Shown: positions 1-11,137 of the stretch, piece by piece
Layout: every line of letters starts with the position of its first letter
Numbering within the stretch: position 1 is the first letter of the stretch
DNA from: Paramecium octaurelia
Taxonomy: Eukaryota > Ciliophora > Oligohymenophorea > Peniculida > Parameciidae
Direction: 5' to 3'
Assembly: GCA_905182995.1 (NCBI GenBank)
Contig: CAJJDP010000036.1
Span: 355,596 to 419,595, forward strand
Length of the DNA stretch: 64,000 bases
Made by a program: the position numbers and the translations under genes
Notes under the pieces: model-generated
What the model was told of the DNA's origin: nothing
Database searches by the model: none
What the model saw: only the letters and a program-made list of their open reading frames with translations

Positions 1-194
1 TTATTATTATTATAACTGATATTTAATAAATAATATTAAAGTACTATAATATCGAAATTCATATCAAATAGATTTTCTCTAGTTTTCCCTATTAACTTTC
101 AGGCGTCTACCTTCTTATTGTTAAGAATAATACTATTAAAACTATATAGAAAGTAAATAATTATTATAAAATGCTTTCATAATATAATTTTAAA

Positions 195-1068
195 ATGTAA
201 AAAGTAAATGGTGCTGCCATCACAAACGACAAAGTTCTTATTAATTTACTAGATGTATTAATGAATACTTTATCATATTAAGAAGGTCGCAAAAAGACAT
301 GAAAGGGAGGATTAAAAATAGGATAAACCAAATACTGAAAATAGAATTTTGACAAGTAATAAGAAAAATAGCAAATAATTTTACTCTTTCTCTATCCTCC
401 ATAAAAGCAATGTAGTTGTCAAAGATCATAAAAAAATAATTCTAAAAACATTTCACAACAACATCAAATTGTCTGAAATTAATTCTGTCTAATTTAGTGA
501 CATCCCTCTATCAGAAAGACAGACTAAAAGATCTAACATAGTTTAGAGAAATCTCTATTTTGGCCTTCATACATAGACCTAATAAACATAAAGATCAGAA
601 TTTCAATCAATAAATGAAGAAGTAATTCAATCTGGATTATGTAAGACACAAAGAAACAATAGGATGGATTAAATACAAGAAAGAATCAATATGTATTCTT
701 ATTTTAATTTATATAGTTGTAAAGAATACCTATTAAAAGAATAATAGAGATTGAAAATGGCTGAGGAGTAAATAGAAAAAAATTAGCTTATTCTTGAAGA
801 ACTTGCTTAAGAATTGGAGATTGTGAATAGCAATAAAGCAATTTTCAATTCCATAAAGAATTTAGATTAATAAGTATATAAAAATGAACTAAATTTTATT
901 AACTACAGAAAAGTTACAGAGGAGTTATACGAATTTATATAATAAACTTAAATAAAGCATTTTAAGAAATAAGAATTGATTTATCCATTTATTGAGAGTT
1001 TTAAAAATGAATTAAATTGTATGCTTATAGAATATGAATCATAAATTAAAAGAAACTAAGTAAAATGA
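195..1068 (+). CDS. Coiled-coil protein, function unknown
   Basis: Read with TAA/TAG as Gln, this gives about 280 residues from ATG 195 to TGA 1066-1068. The N-terminus (MQKVNGAAITNDKVLINLLD) is followed by a likely 28-nt intron at 255-282 that ends in AAG and restores the frame. The middle is basic and Ser/Gln/Asn-rich. The C-terminal third (starting around MAEEQIEKNQLILEELAQEL) is Glu/Lys/Gln/Leu-rich with heptad-like spacing, so a coiled coil is likely. A second GT...AG segment at 693-716 is 24 nt, in frame and free of TGA, so it may be exon rather than intron. No family was recognised. It converges with the BRCT gene on the other strand, 278 bp away. Confidence 0.6.
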
Positions 1069-1346
1069 ATGTTAACAATTTATGCTTGTAAATTAAATAA
1101 AATTAAATCTATTCTTTTCTTAAATGATTCTTAGGAACTGAATTTTTGCGACTTCAAAACTTGAATCAGAAATTTATTTTGGTTAACTTAAGGAAAAAAG
1201 TTCCTAAGCAACTTATTTAAATAGTCATAATGCTATTGAATTATAGTGAAATTTACTAACGCTATTGAACACTAAATTAATATGTAGTTAAAACTTTATT
1301 AATGAATCACTAAACAGTGTTTTATATTAGTGTAAATAACAAAATT

Positions 1347-2908
1347 TCATTATTAAATTATATATTCATTCAAATCAATCAAACAACCTTATTAAATTGA
1401 CTTGTATAACCATTCGGCATGAATGATTTTAATATTAGGGTTTGAATTTAAAATTGCTTATGCAGTAGTCTTGAACATTATCTTCATTACAATCATGATG
1501 TCACAAAATTCTTTTTAAGTAATCTAGTCTTAAATTGAATATGGTTACTTTTCCTCCAAAGTTCTAGATCAACTATTCTAATCCAGACCTGAGATTTTGA
1601 TTGATGGTTTTTTATTAGGATGATTTGGGTTTTGAAAAATAAACATAAAAGTTATAAGGGAATAATATTTCTATTATAACCATGATATATGTACTTTTTT
1701 ACATGTTATAAGTCAATTGAAAGTGATTAAAGGCAATCTCTTTTTTAAGATTTTGTTATTATTTGATAACCCATTTTTAGGAAATAATTTTTGTCTATTT
1801 ATTTAGGCAACAACAACAGAAAACCAGATCATAGATTAGTTTGTCTTCATTAATTATAAGAATATCACACTTTATTTTCATATCTTCTTCTGTAACCAAT
1901 TGATACTAATCGCTTTATTATTAATTAAATTTACTTCAAATTTATATGATCAAATAAGTTCAACATGTTAAAATCACATGATTTATGTATGGCCACAGTG
2001 AATTTTTAGTCATTTTATTATTGTTTTGACTTTTACGCTTTAGAACTCTTCTTGGATAGGAATTATGAGTTGAACTTTTGAGACGCTTCTAATTACTCAG
2101 TATCTAATTCTTCATGTATGAGATCTTATATATTAATACCTCTAATACTTTTGGAAGTTTGTTTGAAATTGGAAATGGGTACATGAGATTTATTAAACCC
2201 TTTGGCTATTTGTTATAATTGATTCTTGTATAAACTAAAAATGTGTCTGGTTTTAAATTCATTGACTTCTTCCTCTTCTTCATCTTAAATCTATTGATTT
2301 GATTATTTTCCTTTCTTTATATGAACTCTCTACATAAGTTTATAACTGTACTTCTTTTTTGAGCAATTCTTGTATCTCTTGAGGAGTTAATTCGATGATT
2401 GGGAAATTTGAAGCATCAACTTCCCTCTTTTTTGTTAGACATCTAAAAATAGCTTTTATATTTACTCATTTACCCACATAGGATTGACTATCTTAATATT
2501 CCATTCCTTAGCCTTCTCTAATGTACTCAAAAAACCATCTACAATTTCAATCAGAAATTACATTGCCAAATCAGATAATGTGTATGTTTACTTAATTTTT
2601 TTACTATGGTGGCACCCAAGGCATAAAGTATCTCATCTTCACAATCAGATTGATTGCGATCATTTTGCTGGGGACCTGAATATATTTCAACATAAATTTT
2701 CTAAAATTGAGAATAGAAAAAGTACTTTTTTTGCTAGACATTAGGTAATGTTGTTAATCATAGTGATTTGAATTTGATTGTCACCTAATGTGATAGCACT
2801 ATGAGAGATTTTTCTTCCCGATTACACAGCAGATGCAGATCTTCTGTAGGATTTTCTGTTTTATTGTTCAGTATGCACAGATGATTGACGTTACTTTCCT
2901 TAATTCAT
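1347..2908 (-). CDS. MCPH1: Microcephalin-like protein with three BRCT domains
   Basis: About 470 residues. The N-terminal BRCT follows a basic Ser/Gln stretch and contains LGATIVKKLSKHTHYLIWQ, a Thr-Leu-Glu-Lys-Ala-Lys helix and the core tryptophan in IKIVNPMWVNEQI. The order and spacing resemble human microcephalin BRCT1. After an acidic linker, two more BRCT domains follow: one with CDILIINED and IISQKWVIKQQ, one with LEQLIQNFGGK and IKIIHAEWLYKSI. An N-terminal BRCT plus a C-terminal pair is the MCPH1 layout; those proteins bind phosphorylated chromatin proteins in DNA-damage and chromosome-condensation control (known of the family). At least five introns of about 22-25 nt are needed. ATG 2908 is chosen because it lies 43 bp after the TGA of the upstream gene; ATG 2741 is out of frame once the next intron is removed. 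One stretch near 2430 is ambiguous (see findings). Confidence 0.72.
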
Positions 2909-2950
2909 AACATTTTTGTTACCTTCATCTTTAAAGAGAAATTCAATAGT

Positions 2951-5179
2951 TCAAAATTATTATTAATATATATTCACTTATTATTAAAATGGTTAACTTA
3001 TTCCCAAAAACTCAGGAGTGAATTAACTATCTTAAAGAGAATGCATTTTTTGTCCATATTAAGGAATGGCTATCTCTGGGGTACAAGATAATTATAACGA
3101 GTATTAATTTGGTATGTTATTGAACTGATTGTCACTCAAAATTTACTCCTACAATAATTATTAATCTTATGATTAAGGTCTCTTGTCATTCGAATGTGTA
3201 TCCAAATTTGATTCTTCTGTTGAAGGTAGTTTACAAATCTATCCCATCGATCCTATTAATTTTATATATATATTAATATGTACCATCCTTTTTCTAATAT
3301 AAGATTCAGAATATAAATAAATTGATAATATATCATAGATCTCCTTAGTATATTGGTAAGATAGTCTGAAATTGTTAAATTTGTGAGGATAACTAATTTG
3401 GTAAAAGTAGAGCGCTCTACTTTGTGGCTGCTTTTGGTGAATCAAGATTTCCAATGGATTCCCTTTTATTAATGTATATATTACCATAACGATTCTGTGT
3501 TTGAATATTTATTAACTGGAAATGTAGATTCTACTATTTCCTACTTTTATTTTGGAGGAAATAACACATCAATAGTTAACTTGAATGCATCATCTACATG
3601 ATAACAAATAATTACCCAACATTCTAGGTAATAACATTTTTAAAATTCCACTTGATTCTTCAATACAGGGATTAGTATTAATTTCTATCAACCATGTCTT
3701 AAAATCTTGATCTATAATGAAGTCATATCCAAAAATTTCCATACAAAATTTCCTTTAATGAAGATTTAACTTTCTCTTCACAGATTGCATTGACATCCAA
3801 ACTAGTTATTTCATCTTGATAACATTATTTTATTAGAAATCAATGTTGAATCCTTATTGATTAAGATAATTTTAAAAATCATCGAATGACAATTGATTTC
3901 CATCTTCAAACTCTCCGTATTTTTCAGAGTATTTTTAAATGGCATTGTTGGTCAAATGAATAAATTAGTTACTTACATCTTCAGTGTTATAATTCTCACA
4001 AGAAGTACGAATGTAACCTTCTTTGAAAAAATAACAATGAAGATCTTAGGTAACTAATACCCATACTCTAATGTCAAACTTCCTTTGATTGATGAGAAAT
4101 GGTTATTCTATATACTTCTGAATGACAAAGGAATTAGCCTTGATATTATTATTTTTTTTGTTATTCTTCGGATCTTCATCTTCTATAGTTTAATGTCCTT
4201 CTTGGTATTCACAAATAAGTGAAATAATAGTATCTAAATCATTAACGACGTGAATCCCTTGTCCTCTATTCAAAAATGTGGGTTTTAATAACCATAAATA
4301 CTAATTGCCACTCTATGTTTTTGGTATTCTAATGGGAATTGGTTATATTTTCTTATCATTCATTGGTTAGACTGGAATCTGGTTTATTATAAAATAATAC
4401 TTTTAATTTCTTTTTGTATTCCACTAATTTTTTTGCCATTTGGTCAATCTTCTTGGGAGCATACTTATCAAAGAATTTGACAAATTATGTAAATTGCTAA
4501 TCAACAGAGTCATCTTTAAAATCTAACACAAATGTTATTGGAACTGAATCATATACACTTTATTTGTTTTGCTAAATATTGATTAATAATAACATAATAC
4601 TTCACAATATGAGCATAGGTTTTTAAACAAATATTATTTGTTACTTAGTTCTGGATGATTTTCAAAATGATTAACCATCTATTTGTATTAATTATTCAAG
4701 ATCAATCTATCGTATTTGTAACCTCTATTCCATTATTACCATCTAAAATGAACAAACATTGATGAATTATCCTTGGTTTATTACCAATCAACTCTGGTAT
4801 CCATGATTCTTTATACTAATTCATGGTTGTTTCCCAATCCCAAATTGTATTTATATTCATTAGATTACTCAATTACTTTTATTGATTTCTCTTTCTGTCT
4901 ATGAGTATGTTGATCAGAAGAGAACTTCATTTGTTTTGCAATCAAAATCATAGAGGATTGAACAGCTGTAGGGTTTCTATAAACTCCTGATTGAGATTGA
5001 ACTTTATTGTTAAGGTACTTAAGAAACCTATCAGGAGATGTCGGTTTCTCATCTGGACTGTTTAATTGTTTATACTTAGGCATGCTGTAAGCCTATACTT
5101 TATGGCCTTGCAATTTTGGGAGTCTAACTTCTTAACGATAATTCATATGAAATCCTGAACCGCTCACTGATAAAAACAT
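2951..5179 (-). CDS. TTLL: Tubulin-tyrosine-ligase-like (TTLL) amino-acid ligase
   Basis: About 700 residues. The TTL/ATP-grasp core is clear: WLLKPTFLNRGQGI (nucleotide loop), VIQKYIEQPFLINQRKFDIR, VWVLVT, IHLTNNAIQKYSEKYG, and the metal-binding end FIIDQDFKTWLIEINTNP. TTLL enzymes add Glu or Gly chains, or Tyr, to tubulin tails in cilia and cortical microtubules. The core most resembles the TTLL3/8/10 glycylase group, but that subgroup call is tentative. At least five introns (22-29 nt) are needed for continuity. The C-terminal 250 residues are Gln/Ser-rich; the exact splice pattern around 3240-3330 is unsure. ATG 5179 is the furthest upstream in-frame start and lies only 25 bp from the start codon of the divergent copine gene. 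Confidence 0.85.
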
Positions 5180-5204
5180 TTAATTTTGCATATTTATTTA
5201 TTTC

Positions 5205-6870
5205 ATGTATCAACCAGCAGATAGAGAAAAGATTGAACTTTATATCTCAGCTCGTAAGCTAGCAAACAAGGATGTCATTTCAGATAGCGATCCCAAATGC
5301 AAGATATTTTTACGAGATTATAATGGAGTCGAAAAATAAGTGGGTCAAACAGAGGTTTTAAAAAATAATCTCAATCCTGATTGGAAAGTAATTATGTACC
5401 TAATTAGACAACCATTCAAATGGATTTCATATTTGAAATTAAATAGGGGCTAAGATTTGAAGTTTGGGACCATGATGACGGAAACATTGATAAAGATGAT
5501 TTAATCGGGGTTGTTGATGTATCTAATATTATCTCATTATTTTTAAGACTACAGTTGGAGAAATTATGGGATCAAGAAACTAAGTCTATAGTGGCTAATT
5601 AAAATTGAAGAATAAGGCCACTGGAACATTACTTATTAAGGGGGATAAATTGAAGGATGACAATAGATACATATTCTGGCAATGGGAAGGGAAAAAAATA
5701 AAGAATGTAGATGGTTGGTTTGGAAATTCGGATCCATTTTTGAGATTTTATAAACAATCTGGAAATGATTGGTTGTTTGTTCATGAAACAGAGTTCTGTA
5801 AAAATAACGAAAATCCACATTGGAAAGCCTTTGAAATTTCAATGGCGAAATTAAATGGTGGACATACACAATAATAGATAAAAGTTGAATGTTGGGATAA
5901 CCAAGTTGACGGTAAACATTAATTTATTGGGGAAACTATTTTCACAACTCATTAAATTGAAAATGAACTTAAAAAGGAATTCATATCATTATCGAAAAAA
6001 GGAGTATAGTATTTATTAATTTATAGACTAATCATGGTACTCTTACATTAACATAGTTTAGTGTCTTTACAAAGCCATCATTCATTGATTATATAAAGGG
6101 AGGAGAGCAAATTAATTTAATGATAGCTGTTGACTTCACAGGTTCCAATGGAGATCCAAAATCAGCCAATTCTCTACATTACAATAGCCCAAATCAAATG
6201 AATCAATATCAGTCTGCTCTTCATCAAGTGTCAGAGATTTTATTAAATTATGATTTTGATAAGAAGATACCTATGTACGGATTTGGAGGTGTCCCTCATT
6301 TTCCCAACTATTCAAAGAATGAAGCAGATCATTGGTACTGATGTGTAACATAATCATAGTTTTCCATTGACAGGCAGTTTCCAATAACCAGAAGTTTTCG
6401 GACTGGAAGGAATTATGGCATAATATAGTGGTGCTCTCCACCATGTTACATTATCAGGACCAACATATTTTGCCCCGATAATTTAATATGCTTGTTAGAC
6501 AGCTTAATAAAATGTGAATAATAATATTTATTCGGTTTTAATGATATTGACAGATGGAGAAATTCATGACATGAATTAGACTATTCAATTAATTAAAGGA
6601 GCAGCACGAATTCCACTTTCAATAATTATCATTGGAGTTGGAGATGAACATTTTTAACAGATGAGAACACTAGATGGAGATAATGGTCCATTGAAAGGTT
6701 CATCTGCTAGAGATTTGGTTTAATTTGTGCCATTTAGAGACTTCAAATAAACAGGAGAATTAGCAAAGGAAGTTTTAGCAGAACTGCCAAATCAGTTAGT
6801 TACCTACAAATAACTGTTGGGACTATAACCATTAAAGGCTCCAGATGTTCATCTTAGTTAAATGATGTGA
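5205..6870 (+). CDS. CPNE: Copine 1 of tandem pair (C2-C2-VWA)
   Basis: About 520 residues, complete. C2A carries Ca2+-ligand patterns (SDSDPKCKIF, VWDHDDGNIDKDD). C2B contains WFGNSDPFLRFYK and CWDNQVDGKHQFIGE. The C-terminal copine A-domain has the MIDAS-like AVDFTGSNGD and MILTDGEIHDMNQT. Copines are soluble proteins that move to membranes on Ca2+ rise and recruit partners through the A-domain. Four introns are placed at 5388-5407, 5519-5547, 6004-6026 and 6335-6359; all four restore a frame that matches the neighbouring paralogue. The gene is divergent from the TTLL gene, with 25 bp between the start codons, so the two probably share a promoter region. Confidence 0.95.
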
Positions 6871-7022
6871 AGATTATCAATAAAAAAAAAAAAATAGAAT
6901 AATATACCATTAATCATAAGCAATTTGAAATTTCTCTATTATCAAAATAAATTAGTTCTTAAATTGTTTTGAGTTTAAATTTATATTTAATTTAAACTGA
7001 ATCTAAGTGATTATTATTTATA

Positions 7023-8730
7023 ATGTAATAATAATAAGTAAAAAATAAAGATAGAGAAAAAATTGAGTTGTATTTTTCAGGTAGAGGATTAGCTGATAAG
7101 GATGTATTATCTTAAAGCGACCCTTAATGCTATATCTATCTAAAGGAAGGATAGGATGGATAGGAACGTTTAATTGGCAAGACCGAAGTTAAAGATAACA
7201 ATCTCAATCCTGATTGGAAAGTATCATTATTTAAATGACTCTAGACATCAGTTGTATTGGATTTTATATTTGAAGTCAATCAGTTTTTAAGGATTGTTGT
7301 CATGGATCATGATGGGAAGAATGTTGAAAATGATGACATTATAGGCTCTTTAAATGTACAATTTAAATATGAAATTCAATTAGACAACTATTGGAGCAGT
7401 TATGGGATCCAAAAATCAAATATATCTAGGATAACTAACTCATAATCATAAAAAGACAGGCAGATTAATTATTAAAGCTGATAATAGAAAGGAAATTGGA
7501 GAAGAGAACTAAATGATTTGTTGGTAATGGAATGCCACGAAAGTTAAAAATATGGATGGTTGGTTTGGTGTTTCTGATCCATTTCTGAGATTTTTAAAGT
7601 GGCATAAAAATAGTGATTGGCTATTGGTACATGAAACGGAGTTTATCAAGAACAATGAAAATCCAACATGGAAACCATTTGAAATACCTCATGATAAATT
7701 GCATGATGAGAATCCCTAATAACCATTTAAAATTGAACTTTGGGATAACTAAACAAATGGAAAACACCAGTTCATTGGGGCAATTGAAGTTACAATTGAA
7801 TAAATAATCTTTAAGGAAATTCATTAATTTGTAATTAAAACACCAAAAGGAGTAAATTACCTTCTCTTATTATATAGGATCTTGGTGGAAATTTAGGAGT
7901 GAAATTTATTGAGAAAAAGGATTTTGCTCTTTAAATGGGAGATTAGCATACTTTTATTGATTATTTAAAAGGAGGAGATTAAATTAATCTAATTATAGCT
8001 ATTGATTTCACAGGTTCTAATGGAGAACCCTCAAGTCCTCATTCTTTACATTATAATGACCCTGAACATTTAAATTAATATCAAAATGCGTTAAAATAAG
8101 TGGCTGAAATTTTATTAAATTATGATTATGATAAGAAGGTGCCACTTTATGGATTCGGTGGAGTACCATCACTGCCTAATTATAAAAAAACTAGTGTGGA
8201 ACAATGGTAAAATATAATTTATCGATAGCTTCCCTTTAAATGGCAATCAATCTGACCCTGAAGTATTTGGATTGGATGGCATTATGAGCACATATTCAAA
8301 TGCCCTTAATCATATTAATTTAAGTGGCCCAACTATTTTTGGTCCAGTTATAGAAAATGCTCTTGAAATTTCAAAGGCTAATCTTAAAAAAGATATTTAT
8401 TCAGTTTTACTTATAATGACAGATGGACAAATAGATGATATGAATCATTGCTTAAAACTGATTAGAAAAGCATATCGATTACCCTTATCAATTATTATAG
8501 TTGGAGTAGGCAATGCTAATTTTAATATGATGGAATAATTAGATGGGGATGATGCTTAGCTTGAAAGAGATCTTGTTTAATTTGTTCCTTTTATAAAGCA
8601 TTCTCAATAGCCAGGTGAGCTAGCAAAGGAACTTTTAGCAGAACTACCTGATTAATTTTTGAGATTTAAAAAGTTGATTGGTAAGAAACCAAATCCATCT
8701 AAAGAAATTGATTTAAGTTAAATTAATTGA
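7023..8730 (+). CDS. CPNE: Copine 2 of tandem pair (C2-C2-VWA)
   Basis: About 535 residues with the same domain order as the upstream copine: C2A ([28 protein letters not shown]), C2B ([28 protein letters not shown]) and the A-domain ([22 protein letters not shown]). The start at 7023 gives [16 protein letters not shown], aligning with DREKIEL of the first copy. Introns at 7221-7244, 7356-7383, 7852-7877 and 8207-8228 sit at the same four protein positions as in the first copy. The copies lie 152 bp apart in the same orientation, so this is a local tandem duplication old enough for clear amino-acid divergence. Confidence 0.95.
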
Positions 8731-8884
8731 TTTCTTTTAAATATTAATAACAAATTATATTGAACTAATTTATAATTATATTATTGATATGCAATGGACA
8801 GATTAAGAAATATAAGCAAGTGGATTTTGAAATTAAACATTAGAATCTAAATTTTGAAATAATAAATATAGGAAATATCAAATG

Positions 8885-11012
8885 TCATATAAACTCTTAT
8901 TATTAAGTTACTAGTTAAGATTAGAGTATTTAAGCTAATTTACAATTCTCTTGTTGCAGTAGATTATTCGAAGAGTTTTGTAATGAATTGTTAATTGGGT
9001 TCATTTATCTCTGTAATAAAAAGCTAATCGATGATCCTGCTTAGTTGTTTTCAAAATGTACAGTTTTAAAATATAATTTTGGACTTTTGGATATTAAAGG
9101 CAACAACTTTTATACAATAAATATCCCTAATTTGCCTTCGCTTACTCCTTTTAAATATTAAGAATCATATACTTTTGTAATCTAATGGTTGAGGAAATCC
9201 ACTTGCCTTATCATAAATTTCAAATTTTATATCTTCATTCGCTATTTGACTAACGTGTATTTACACCATGTTTGAGATGTCTGGTTTTTTGTATGCTTTA
9301 ATGCTATTTACTAATAAATTGACCACTATCTATCGAAGATATCTAACATCAGTAGTAATCATCTTGTTGGTCAAATCATCTTGTATTTTAATGTCTATAC
9401 TTTTTTCGACTACTGTTGTATCCTGACTGAATTTGGTTTTGATTGCTTTTAAGAATTTGATTAAATTTAATTGATCTTATTTTGGAAATGCCAAACCATC
9501 ACAAAGAAAATAGTAAAAATTATGAATCGACACATCAACCACGTACAATTACAGTTAAGCTTAACAAAATAGTTTGTTCTCTTTCATTTAAGGACTGAGC
9601 AGATTGTTAAACTTCTATTGCAAATTTTCAATCATTTGAAGTAATTTCTGAATCTGTTTTTGGGTGACATCTGTTTTGTATCCATTCTAAACATTATTCG
9701 CACATGTTTTAATGTTCTCTATAGAATCATCTTCCATTTAAATGATCAGCCCTTGATTCCAATAATTAAACTATATCTTCTTATAAATAGGTTTATCAAA
9801 TTGAATGATTCCATATAAAGGTTTTTTGGTAGGCACTTGGTTATTGTTTTCGGCAGGTTTAGCAATGAAGTTATCCAAGTTTTTCATCACAGATCCAGAT
9901 AAGAATTCTCTATCGATGTACTTAAATGATATATATATATACAAATATACCTATAAAGAACTATTGTTTAAATTTAATGTATTTCCCTTTTATAAATTTG
10001 CCTCGCTTTTCTAAACAGATTGTAACCTTGATCTCTATTCATTCTGTGGAGACACTAACTTTTGTAACTATTGGTCATCATTAATGTCTCGTTATGATTT
10101 CCTTCGTTGAATTACTGCGCTATACTTTTCATCAATAATCTAATCTTTAATATATGAATATAGATTGGTTGACTAATTGAGTAACATATTATTTGTTAAG
10201 ATATGCTCACTTTCTAAAGCAATATTAAACAATTAAATCTTTTTCAAATACTCTTCAATGGTTAAAGTCTTTTCTTTTAGAATTTACATTAAAGATGAAC
10301 TCATTTTCTCAATTACAACTTCATTATTTCGATAGGAAACAAAGATATATTGTTATTCGATGAATTTTTCCCATATACTTTATGGATTTTGAGGAGGATA
10401 CTATGATTGAATAGGGACACTGACTCTTCTTTATACGATAGTCTTGCTTTATTCGATTTATTGGGGTTAATTTTTGTTATTCGATAGGAGAAATTCATAT
10501 GAACACACTATAAGGATCATGATTGCTGCTATGATGAAATATTCAATATGATTGGTCATATGTTTGAATATAATAAGTACAATGAAAATAAGTAAAAGGG
10601 CAACTGCCTAAAGCAGGATTTTGATGTTAAGAAATTGCTTTTTCTCATTTTTTTCAGTTGATTTCAATTTTTAGAGTTGGAGCATGTTTCCAAAGAGTAA
10701 ACTTAGTAGATTTTCTGATAAATTATCCTCACTCAAATACAATAGGCTTGCAAATTGTAAAAGCAATAATATCGTAAAAAACATTGGAGAATGATCGATT
10801 TCTATAAAGATTGATATTGAGATATATTTACACTATATGTTTTAGGTAGTTTTTCTGATGGCTGTAAGAGTAAAAATTATTCCGAAAGCTAAAAATATTA
10901 TTTAAGGAATGAGTAAATTGATTATTTAGCCTCTAAGTTGCAGGTAAATGATACAGAGAATCGAGAACATAACATTCAAAATCTGTGGAAGTGCTAATTT
11001 TATTATTTGCAT
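8885..11012 (-). CDS. Membrane histidine-kinase-like protein
   Basis: About 680 residues. The first ~200 are hydrophobic with several membrane segments (ILNVMFSILCIIYLQ, IIFLAFGIIFTLTAI, a Leu-rich pair near residue 90, FIIAAIMILIVCSYEFLL). A long Gln/Ser-rich linker follows, then an HATPase domain: N-box RQIVVNLLVNSIKAY, a weak G1 box (DKASGFP) and G2 box EGKLGIFIVQKLL, ending HFENNQAGSSISFLL. This is the fold of sensor histidine kinases. No canonical phospho-acceptor H-box was seen and no receiver domain follows, so it may be an atypical kinase or an ATP-binding sensor. Introns of 32, 29 and 25 nt restore the frame. TGA 8885-8887 ends it. Confidence 0.75.
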
Positions 11013-11137
11013 AATTTAAATTAAATATTAATGAATAAAACTTTGATACTTTAAAACCTTGCATTCAATTGCTTAAATGAAAGAGTTTTTAAAGATACCA
11101 CTTGATTGAATATATTTTAAAACTAATCTAATATTTA

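Noticed and set aside
241-429. Minus-strand hydrophobic ORF of 62 codons
   Set aside because: It lies opposite the coiled-coil gene, whose plus-strand frame continues for hundreds of bases with consistent composition; the minus reading ends quickly in both directions.
693-716. 24-nt intron in the first gene
   Set aside because: It has GT...AG ends but is a multiple of three with no TGA, and the retained reading is equally protein-like, so it is left as undecided rather than called.
2739-2741. ATG at 2741 (minus) as start of the BRCT gene
   Set aside because: After the following 25-nt intron is removed, this ATG is out of frame with the BRCT domain, while the frame continues upstream to ATG 2908.
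2484-2744. Plus-strand ORF of 86 codons
   Set aside because: Shadow of the first BRCT domain, which is unmistakable on the minus strand.
2883-2951. A 69-nt intron fusing the TTLL and BRCT genes into one protein
   Set aside because: The length is far outside the local intron range; a stop, a 43-bp spacer and a new ATG is the simpler reading.
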